From Nitrososphaerales archaeon TH5895 (GTDB taxonomy: Archaea > Thermoproteota > Nitrososphaeria > Nitrososphaerales > Nitrososphaeraceae), in NCBI GenBank assembly GCA_014523695.1, contig JAATVS010000223.1, positions 1-5,604 of the forward strand: a DNA stretch of 5,604 bases. The letters are read 5' to 3'. A model generated the notes under the pieces. That model saw only the letters and a list, made by a program, of their open reading frames with translations. It was not told the DNA's origin and searched no databases. Positions 1-4,860 of the stretch are shown one piece after another. The number at the start of each line of letters is the position of its first letter. Positions within the stretch are counted from its first letter, which is position 1. Both the position numbers and the translations under genes were made by a program.

Positions 1-795
1 AATAACCACGTCTACTCCTTTTCCATTTGTAATTTTTGATGCTTCCTCTTTCAATTTTGAAGGTTTTGATTTTGACTCCTCCGATGATGAAATTTTCAAT
101 ACATGATCAGCTCCTATTTGTTTCGCAAGCTCCAACTTCTCATCTTTCATGTCTAGGGCGATAACTTTAGCCGACTGTCCCAATATCTTGGCATATTGTG
201 TAGCATAATATCCGAGACCGCCTATACCCACTATCGCTATGCTCTTGCCTGGACCAAGCATACTTCTAACTTTCTTTATTGCTCTGTACGGGGTTAGGCC
301 AGCATCTGTTAGAGGAGCAATTTCCTCCAACATATTTAATTCACCGTTGACACTTTGAATTCTTCTATCGCTCTCATTGATCTTAGCTAGAAATCTGTAT
401 GAGTCAACAACCATATACTCTGCAAAACCACCATTAGTCATTATCCCAGGCCAGTTTGCATAAGAGCATGATTGTTCATCACCACCTTTACAGTAAGTGC
501 ACATTCCGCAGCCCCAACCTCCAAAAACCGCCACTGCATCACCCTTTTTCAAGAACTGTTGCGGAACTGAATTTCCAATTTCTTCAATGTGTCCAGCTAT
601 TTCGTGACCTGGCGTAATAGGTAAATTAAGAGGAATTGATTTCTTCCAATCACCGTTCATCAGATGAAGGTCACTATGGCATAACCCACAAGCTTCCACC
701 TTGACGATAACCTGATGACTATGTGATAGGCTAGGCTGAGAGATATCTTCTATTACCAATGGCTCTCCATAGCTATGAATTCTTGCTGATTGCAT
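1..795 (-). CDS. Zinc-dependent medium-chain alcohol dehydrogenase (C-terminus outside window)
   Basis: The first 265 residues of an NAD(P)-dependent alcohol dehydrogenase, which interconverts an alcohol and its aldehyde or ketone in the cytoplasm. Family proteins are about 340-350 residues, so roughly the last 80 lie beyond the left edge. Seen: catalytic-zinc Cys39 in GLCHSD, PGHE at 62-65 (His64, Glu65), and a full structural-zinc lobe Cys96-x2-Cys99-x2-Cys102-x7-Cys110. The third catalytic-zinc position, often Cys, is Asp164 in PLTDAG, as I recall for the Rhodococcus ruber ADH-A type. The Rossmann loop is GIGGLG (190-195), and Asp215 at the end of the second strand favours NAD over NADP. 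The ATG at 793-795 begins the conserved N-terminus and has no Shine-Dalgarno site. The gene follows the CBS gene on the same strand after a 134-base gap with its own TATA-like element. The true substrate cannot be read from the sequence. Confidence 0.93.
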   Translation of the reverse strand, partial: MQSARIHSYGEPLVIEDISQPSLSHSHQVIVKVEACGLCHSDLHLMNGDWKKSIPLNLPITPGHEIAGHIEEIGNSVPQQFLKKGDAVAVFGGWGCGMCTYCKGGDEQSCSYANWPGIMTNGGFAEYMVVDSYRFLAKINESDRRIQSVNGELNMLEEIAPLTDAGLTPYRAIKKVRSMLGPGKSIAIVGIGGLGYYATQYAKILGQSAKVIALDMKDEKLELAKQIGADHVLKISSSEESKSKPSKLKEEASKITNGKGVDVVI

Positions 796-885
796 ACGAC
801 ATCATTATGATCGCTAACTTTAATTCTTATCTTTAGTGCAACGCCACATATCGTTGTGCATCCACAAGCCTGACATCCAGAATGC

Positions 886-892
886 ATTTATA
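886..892 (-). promoter_or_regulatory. TATA-like element for the alcohol dehydrogenase
   Basis: TATAAAT on the minus strand in the 134-base gap upstream of the alcohol dehydrogenase. It predicts a start of transcription near 863 and a leader of about 68 bases. Two alternatives exist: TATAAAA at 916-922, and a weaker AATTAAAG centred near 821 that would give a nearly leaderless mRNA. The choice between the three is not settled by sequence. Confidence 0.35.
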
Positions 893-929
893 CTGAATGG
901 ATTCTACTTAGAGTATTTTATACCGGACA

Positions 930-1484
930 TTAGCATTCATTATCCTGATTACCTGAAGGCAGTGGTTCTGGAAAATCTTCTCCAAGTACATCTATTATGG
1001 ATAACTCCTCTCCAGAATACCCTTTTTGATTTTGCATTAGTTTTTGCTTTAAGTATCTGGCCAAATCAGTTGTTGATAAAATCCCTACTATTTTGTGGTC
1101 ACTCTGTTTTTCCTTGACGGCTATGTGTCTGACTCCCTTTTCAATCATGATTTTTGTAGCTTGTTCTATTTCTTCGCTTTCACTTACAGTCAGTAGTGGA
1201 GACATTATAGATTCTGCATCTATTTTACTCCCCTGCAAATCTTTTGCACATATTGTTCTTGCTAGATCTGTGTTAGTTATTATTCCAATTATACTCGAAC
1301 TGCTATCGTAATCGTCAGGACCTTTTTCTTGAGCTGTTAAGAAAATAGAACTTATTCTATGTTCACACATCTTCCTAGCTACTTCATTCATATTACTCTT
1401 GGAAGGGACGGTTATGAGTGATGTAGACATAATATCTGAAACAATGGTTGGTGGAGTACTATTGACCTCCTCAGCTTGATTCAT
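930..1484 (-). CDS. Two-CBS-domain protein (putative adenylate-sensing regulator)
   Basis: A small soluble protein of 184 residues made almost entirely of a tandem CBS (Bateman) pair. CBS1 is about residues 15-78, from DIMSTSLITV to GIITNTDLAR; CBS2 is about 91-145, from SIMSPLLTV to GILSTTDLAR. Both end in the T/S-x-x-D motif (Asp73, Asp140) that in this family contacts the ribose or phosphate of AMP, ATP or related ligands. The remaining C-terminal 40 residues are acidic and look flexible. There is no fused enzyme, channel or DNA-binding domain, so it would act through a partner that cannot be named from here. The start is ambiguous: I chose the ATG at 1484, because TATATA lies about 27 bases upstream and fits a leaderless mRNA; an in-frame TTG at 1496 would add four residues. 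It sits between ppsA and the dehydrogenase on the same strand, so a link to energy or carbon status is possible but only inferred. Confidence 0.9.
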   Translation of the reverse strand: MNQAEEVNSTPPTIVSDIMSTSLITVPSKSNMNEVARKMCEHRISSIFLTAQEKGPDDYDSSSSIIGIITNTDLARTICAKDLQGSKIDAESIMSPLLTVSESEEIEQATKIMIEKGVRHIAVKEKQSDHKIVGILSTTDLARYLKQKLMQNQKGYSGEELSIIDVLGEDFPEPLPSGNQDNEC

Positions 1485-1508
1485 CCCCTTATTCAAACCT
1501 TTTTAAAG

Positions 1509-1514
1509 TATATA
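1509..1514 (-). promoter_or_regulatory. TATA-like element for the CBS-domain gene
   Basis: TATATA on the minus strand, centred about 27 bases upstream of the ATG at 1484, the spacing expected for leaderless archaeal transcripts. Other AT-rich candidates are ATATATTAAT at 1521-1530 and TATAAAG at 1543-1549; the last would give a leader of roughly 36 bases. No good BRE precedes the chosen element. Confidence 0.4.
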
Positions 1515-1638
1515 CATCGCATTAATATATGAAGATTGCCTCTTTATACTCGAGGCCTGCTTATTAACCCAATTCCGCTAGCTTTGTCTCTGTGTACCTT
1601 TATCTAAAATGAAGAGCTCACAAAAATTAATCTAACTT

Positions 1639-1688
1639 TGTGGCTTAAGTAAAATGCACGACAGGAGTACTAGATCTATGTGTGGCTT
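1639..1688. repeat. Direct repeat pair TGTGGCTT, 42 bases apart
   Basis: Two exact copies of TGTGGCTT at 1639-1646 and 1681-1688. The start-to-start distance of 42 bases is about four helical turns. No function can be assigned; chance is a serious alternative. Confidence 0.35.
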
Positions 1689-1692
1689 TGTG

Positions 1693-1704
1693 TTTCAATT
1701 GAAA
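1693..1704. repeat. Perfect 12-base palindrome
   Basis: TTTCAATTGAAA is its own reverse complement with no spacer. It lies about 180 bases before the CBS-gene promoter region and about 115 bases past the ppsA stop. It could be an operator half-site pair, but an AT-rich spacer can produce such a site by chance. Confidence 0.5.
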
Positions 1705-1724
1705 TCTATTTGCAGAGTGGATAT

Positions 1725-1754
1725 ATGCCAAAATAATCTAGACAAATGCCAAAA
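1725..1754. repeat. Direct repeat pair ATGCCAAAA, 21 bases apart
   Basis: Two exact copies at 1725-1733 and 1746-1754, start-to-start 21 bases, or two helical turns. On the minus strand they read TTTTGGCAT, so each brings a T-run and they overlap the probable end of the ppsA transcript. Confidence 0.45.
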
Positions 1755-1769
1755 ATATTCAAAATTAAG
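1725..1769 (-). terminator. T-rich tract, probable ppsA transcript end
   Basis: Read on the minus strand, 50-95 bases past the ppsA stop, there are three T-runs in close order (TTTT, TTTTT, TTTT) in an AT-rich setting. Archaeal RNA polymerase usually stops at such runs without needing a hairpin. No strong stem precedes them. Inferred from composition only. Confidence 0.45.
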
Positions 1770-1818
1770 TATCGTCAGATCTCAAGTTACAAATCGGATA
1801 TCGTGCTGGTATTCCTGT

Positions 1819-4140
1819 TTAGTCCAGTGTAGCATTTCTATCTTGCTCCTCCTGAGAGACTACTGCCCGAATTGTATCGATAGCATCCATGTTACATGAC
1901 ACACTCTTTATGCCATATCTTACCAAGATCCTAGCCATCTCTGTACTGCTTCCACTCTCGCCACAGATCGATGTCTCGACACCAAACTGGTTACAGGTAT
2001 CGATCACTATTTTCATTGAGCGCAGAACAGCTGGATGAAATGCTGAGGATATCTTTGCTAAGCTTTCATTGTTTCTATCAATACCCAGAATCAGTTGAGT
2101 TAAATCATTAGTTCCAAAACTTGCAAAGTCTATTTTTCCTTCTTGGCAAAGTTTTTCAATGATCATTACGCAAGCAGGCGTTTCTACCATTATTCCAATC
2201 TTCACCTCGTCTGGGAGGCCTACCTGCTTGGCTATCTCTTTTGACTTCTTTACTTCTTCAGTTGAGATGACAAAAGGGAGCATTACTCCCAAATTCGTAC
2301 GCCCTTCAATTACATGTAATCTCCTTATTGCTTCGAATTCTGCTTTCAATAGTTCAGGCTCATCTAAGCTTCTGCGTATGCCATGCCAACCAAGCATAGG
2401 ATTAGCCTCCACCGGTTCATCTTCGCCGCCCTTTAGATTTCTAAATTCGTCTGAACGTGCATCTAAAGTCCTTACCCAGACAGGCTTGGAGCCAAATGCA
2501 TTTGCTATTGGTCTTATACCCTCCATTAAGATCCTGATATACTCTTCCTTCCTTCCTTCTCTAATCAACTTGGCGGGATGAATCCCCGACTGAGCGATCA
2601 TATGCTCTATTCTGAGCAGGCCCACACCATCAACTTTAGAAGATATTTCTTCCAGCCTTTGTGGAAATGCGATGTTTACCTTGACCTTCACCACGGTTGT
2701 TGCCGATAATGAGGAAGGAGACTTAGTGATCATGCCTTCAAGTTTTTGTTGTTGTACGTGACCGCGATCTATTGCGGTTTCTCCTTCGTAAATAATGCCA
2801 TTGTATGCGTCAACAGTAACTTTCTGACCGTCTTTCAAAATTTTCGAGCCCTCTTGTGTCCCTACGATTGCCGGGATCCCCATCTCCCTCGAGACTATCG
2901 CAGCGTGACAAGTTCTCCCACCCAAATCTGTGATTATTGCAGCAGATTTGCTCATAGTAGGTACCAAATCAGGGGTCGTCATTGTTGTTACTATTATGTC
3001 TCCACTCTGCACCTCTCTAATTTCGTCCTTTCCCAAAATCAGTTTTACTCTTCCACTCGCAAAGCCTGGGGATGCTCCTATACCTTTCAGCAATACTGTG
3101 CGGCCTTTAGCTAATTCAAACTCCTTATTCTGTTCCTTCACGGTGGTGGTGATTGCTCTTGTTTGGAGGATTGCTATCTTGTTATTTTCTATTGCGAATT
3201 CAATATCTTGGGGAACCCCTCCATAATGCTCTTCAAGTTCAACAGCATATCTTGATAGCTTAAGCATTTCTTCTTCGTTCAGGACCTGCACAGAAATCTT
3301 GTTCTCTGGTACATCAAATTCGGCTGTATTATCCGATATATGATCACGCAAACGCATTTTGGTTTTCTTTGAAATTTGAATGTCAATTATTCTTTCTACC
3401 CCAGCTTTGTCTTTGCTTACTTTATACAAATCGGGTGAGACTTCACCTCCAACTATGCACTCTCCCAATCCCCATATGGCTTCAATCAACACTATGTTTT
3501 CACCTGTAGTAGGGTCGATGGTGAATATAATACCGGATTTTTCTGAATTTATCATTTCTTGAACTATTACCGCTATGCTCGCTCTTGAAAATCCATGCTT
3601 TGCGCGATAAAAAATTGCACGAGGTTCAAACAAAGAAGCCCAGCACTTCCTAATCGCTTCAATCAACTTGTATTCTCCTTTCACATTGAGAAAGCTAGCT
3701 TGTTGTCCTGCGAAGGACGCAGTAGGCAAGTCCTCAGCTGTTGCCGAGGACCTAACCGAAACTAATGGGAAATCTCTTGTTTTATTTGATCGAGTAGAGT
3801 GGTTTCTGTCATGATTTGATAAACGTCCGTACGCTTCGATAACTCTAGACACCACTTCCGGCGGTACCGGATATGAAAGAATCATATCTTTCAACTTCTG
3901 TGACGCCACTAGTAGGGCCGAAGTATCATCCACGTTGGTAGTGGCTATGATGTCTTGCACTTTGCTGTCAAGATTATGCACCTGTATTAACCTATCAAAT
4001 GAAGAAGTGGTTACAACAAATCCTTCAGGAACAGGAATGCCTGCTTTAATTATTTCTCCAAGGTTTGCACCCTTTCCGCCAGCAGCTTTTATGTCCTGTC
4101 TCCTTACCTTATCAAGCCCAATCACAAAATCGAAACCCAC
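1819..4140 (-). CDS. ppsA: Phosphoenolpyruvate synthase (pyruvate, water dikinase)
   Basis: Complete, 773 residues, a normal length for the family. It converts pyruvate, ATP and water to PEP, AMP and phosphate in the cytoplasm, the entry to gluconeogenesis. Domains in order: ATP/pyruvate-binding domain, about 5-330, with GGKGANLGE (21-29), SVRSSATAEDLP (128-139) and FAGQQ (143-147); the swivelling phosphohistidine domain, about 350-455, with catalytic His412 in GGRTCHAA; and the PEP/pyruvate TIM barrel, about 485-765, with GVGLLRIEH (505-513), RTLD (557-560), ETPA (653-656), GTNDLTQ (676-682) and the acid/base Cys726 in ICGES. All expected catalytic residues are present. A basic, polar insertion (about 108-123, NHDRNHSTRSNK) precedes the ATP-binding motif. 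The GTG at 4138-4140 is the first possible start, because an in-frame TGA lies four codons upstream. A pyruvate kinase relative lies upstream on the same strand, so the two would run opposite reactions. Confidence 0.97.
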   Translation of the reverse strand: MGFDFVIGLDKVRRQDIKAAGGKGANLGEIIKAGIPVPEGFVVTTSSFDRLIQVHNLDSKVQDIIATTNVDDTSALLVASQKLKDMILSYPVPPEVVSRVIEAYGRLSNHDRNHSTRSNKTRDFPLVSVRSSATAEDLPTASFAGQQASFLNVKGEYKLIEAIRKCWASLFEPRAIFYRAKHGFSRASIAVIVQEMINSEKSGIIFTIDPTTGENIVLIEAIWGLGECIVGGEVSPDLYKVSKDKAGVERIIDIQISKKTKMRLRDHISDNTAEFDVPENKISVQVLNEEEMLKLSRYAVELEEHYGGVPQDIEFAIENNKIAILQTRAITTTVKEQNKEFELAKGRTVLLKGIGASPGFASGRVKLILGKDEIREVQSGDIIVTTMTTPDLVPTMSKSAAIITDLGGRTCHAAIVSREMGIPAIVGTQEGSKILKDGQKVTVDAYNGIIYEGETAIDRGHVQQQKLEGMITKSPSSLSATTVVKVKVNIAFPQRLEEISSKVDGVGLLRIEHMIAQSGIHPAKLIREGRKEEYIRILMEGIRPIANAFGSKPVWVRTLDARSDEFRNLKGGEDEPVEANPMLGWHGIRRSLDEPELLKAEFEAIRRLHVIEGRTNLGVMLPFVISTEEVKKSKEIAKQVGLPDEVKIGIMVETPACVMIIEKLCQEGKIDFASFGTNDLTQLILGIDRNNESLAKISSAFHPAVLRSMKIVIDTCNQFGVETSICGESGSSTEMARILVRYGIKSVSCNMDAIDTIRAVVSQEEQDRNATLD

Positions 4141-4171
4141 AATATTTCGTCAAAGCCCTCCAATAAAAGTA

Positions 4172-4185
4172 TTTTATAATTTCGA
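4172..4185 (-). promoter_or_regulatory. BRE/TATA promoter of ppsA
   Basis: On the minus strand CGAAAT is followed directly by TATAAAA (4172-4178), a good archaeal BRE plus TATA box. Transcription should begin near 4149, leaving only about nine bases before the GTG. GGAGGG at 4156-4161 looks like a Shine-Dalgarno site, but it is 15 bases from the start and would lie upstream of the predicted mRNA end, so it probably is not used. Confidence 0.6.
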
Positions 4186-4397
4186 TCAAAGTGTGCGACC
4201 AAATCTGAGGAAAATACAATCTATGCAGAGGTGGGTATAGAGGCGATGGCACACATATTCAATAGACTCTCGCTGAAGATAATTAACGTTCAAGTGCAGC
4301 GGATCAAAAATAAGGATGAACTTCTAGATACATAATACTCTTCCTTTGTCGCAAAGATGCAAGTACCACGACAGAGGTGGAGTAATTGATAGGTCCT

Positions 4398-4416
4398 TAG
4401 AGTGGACTCTATATAG
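4398..4416 (+). promoter_or_regulatory. Dyad overlapping a TATA-like element, plus strand
   Basis: TAGAGT-GG-ACTCTA (4398-4411) is a 6-2-6 dyad whose right arm runs into CTATATAG (4409-4416), itself palindromic and a possible TATA box. Used on the plus strand it would start transcription near 4438. An operator overlapping its promoter is the simplest reading, but no factor is known and no strong BRE precedes it. Confidence 0.3.
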
Positions 4417-4490
4417 TCACCCTTCCAGAAATGAGATTTTATATGATTTGCTGACCGTATTCAAAGATTCTTTATATGAGATCCTAATAC

Positions 4491-4548
4491 TGGTAACAAA
4501 GGAAGATAAATTTCGACTATTCGTCTTTATATCTTTCATAGGTTACCA
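4491..4548 (+). ncRNA. Long bulged hairpin, possible small RNA element
   Basis: TGGTAAC (4491-4497) pairs with GTTACCA (4542-4548). After a small internal loop, bases 4502-4510 pair with 4527-4537 through nine pairs with two single-base bulges, and GAC/GTC (4515-4517, 4523-4525) can close the tip. That is about 19 pairs in 58 bases. A TATA-like element lies about 75 bases upstream and a run of eight T's 15 bases downstream, so a plus-strand RNA of about 135 bases is possible. Pairing was traced by eye; no family is recognised. Confidence 0.3.
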
Positions 4549-4563
4549 AAACCAACGGACCGA

Positions 4564-4571
4564 TTTTTTTT
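4564..4571 (+). terminator. Run of eight T's
   Basis: An uninterrupted T8 on the plus strand, long enough to release archaeal RNA polymerase by itself. It follows the long hairpin by 15 bases. It would end any plus-strand transcript started near 4438. It is also the place where the two frames of the possible broken regulator separate. Confidence 0.4.
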
Positions 4572-4604
4572 AATCTATCTTGAGATGAACTTGGGCGAAT
4601 TAAA

Positions 4605-4618
4605 GGTTTAGATAAACC
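4605..4618. repeat. 14-base dyad GGTTTA-GA-TAAACC
   Basis: Perfect 6-2-6 inverted repeat, the same geometry as the dyad at 4398-4411 but a different sequence. It could be a protein-binding site; nothing nearby identifies the protein. Confidence 0.45.
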
Positions 4619-4659
4619 AATACAACTATAGATTAAGATTATTGATCATTTTGGTTCTC

Positions 4660-4698
4660 ATAATAGGCACGGTCCAAGGTATATCCTATTATACTTGG
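4660..4698. repeat. Two overlapping, mutually exclusive inverted repeats
   Basis: ATAATAGG (4660-4667) is the exact reverse complement of CCTATTAT (4685-4692). The segment between contains CCAAGGTAT (4674-4682), which, with one bulged G, pairs with ATACTTGG (4691-4698). The right arms overlap at 4691-4692 and the pairs interleave, so an RNA could hold one nested stem or the other but not both easily. Confidence 0.5.
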
Positions 4699-4720
4699 TG
4701 CAGTACGATGAACATGTTAC

Positions 4721-4742
4721 TAACGCCCCCGTTATAGCGTTA
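4721..4742. repeat. Alternative hairpins TAACG/CGTTA and TAACGC/GCGTTA
   Basis: TAACG (4721-4725) can pair with CGTTA at 4730-4734 (four-base loop), or TAACGC (4721-4726) can pair with GCGTTA at 4737-4742 (ten-base loop). One left arm thus has two competing right arms. Stems are short, so significance is uncertain. Confidence 0.4.
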
Positions 4743-4827
4743 ATAAGCCCTATGATCCAATTTGTAGGCTTCAAATCTGCTCGTAGAATCCGCAATACTT
4801 AACTATTTTGAGTGAATTTTGTCCCAC

Positions 4828-4832
4828 AAAAA
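4828..4832 (-). terminator. T5 run after the pyruvate kinase gene
   Basis: On the minus strand, 28 bases past the pyruvate kinase stop, there is TTTTT, followed by AT-rich sequence. A plausible archaeal transcript end that would separate this gene from ppsA, 688 bases further on. No stable stem precedes it. Confidence 0.35.
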
Positions 4833-4860
4833 CGCACTATTCATGTACTATGTAAACCTC

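Larger units (their letters stand above)
1497..1818. other. Intergenic spacer between ppsA and the CBS gene
   Basis: This 322-base gap has no convincing gene on either strand. The minus strand has no long open frame. The plus strand holds one 81-codon frame (1654-1899) that runs antisense into the end of ppsA and resembles no family. The half near ppsA carries T-rich tracts that probably end its transcript, and the half near the CBS gene carries several TATA-like elements. In between are a 12-base palindrome and two short direct-repeat pairs, listed separately. Confidence 0.7.
4418..4611 (+). pseudogene. Possible broken winged-helix DNA-binding protein
   Basis: One frame reads SRNEILYDLLTVF from 4424, resembling the first helix of the small winged-helix regulators common in Nitrososphaerota. 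It continues through LVTKEDKFRLFVFISF and stops in a run of eight T's (4564-4571). The frame one base over reads RFFLIYLEMNLGEL from 4561 and stops at 4609-4611, resembling the C-terminal helix of the same family. One extra T in the run would join the two. Against it: the middle is shorter than expected by about 15 residues, no ATG lies in frame at the front, and the similarity is from memory, not a search. It may instead be a non-coding RNA or chance. Confidence 0.3.
4141..4860. other. Long spacer between ppsA and pyruvate kinase, rich in inverted repeats
   Basis: These 720 bases hold no convincing intact gene. The longest open frame is a 75-codon plus-strand frame with a TTG start (4346-4573), discussed under the broken regulator. 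A 29-codon ATG frame (4246-4335, plus) has no recognisable product. The region is dense in dyads: CTTTG-TCG-CAAAG at 4344-4356, 14-base 6-2-6 dyads at 4398-4411 and 4605-4618, a long hairpin at 4491-4548, overlapping pairs at 4660-4698, another set at 4721-4742, and AAGCC/GGCTT at 4745-4771. I found no tRNA cloverleaf and no C/D-box pattern. Confidence 0.65.

Noticed and set aside
836..1117. 93-codon plus-strand open frame with GTG start
   Set aside because: Mostly antisense to the CBS gene, a hydrophobic translation with no motif, and no promoter seen.
1693..1704. Fragment of a CRISPR repeat (ends like TTTCAATTGAAA occur in archaeal repeats)
   Set aside because: Only one copy is present, with no regularly spaced partners or cas genes.
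1654..1899. 81-codon Cys-rich plus-strand open frame
   Set aside because: It runs antisense into the conserved end of ppsA, its Cys residues are not arranged as a zinc motif, and no family is recognised.
2159..2581. 140-codon plus-strand open frame and other plus-strand frames within 1819-4140
   Set aside because: All are shadows of ppsA, which has complete and conserved domains on the minus strand.
4190..4254. GTGTGC (4191-4196) and GCACAC (4249-4254) as the closing stem of an RNA
   Set aside because: Six pairs around a 52-base interior with no further helices, and no C/D or H/ACA box pattern, is too little to claim an RNA.
4721..4800. tRNA-like look of a GC-richer stretch with GGCTTCAAATC
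   Set aside because: No acceptor stem pairs around it, and no D-arm or anticodon arm of proper length could be drawn on either strand.
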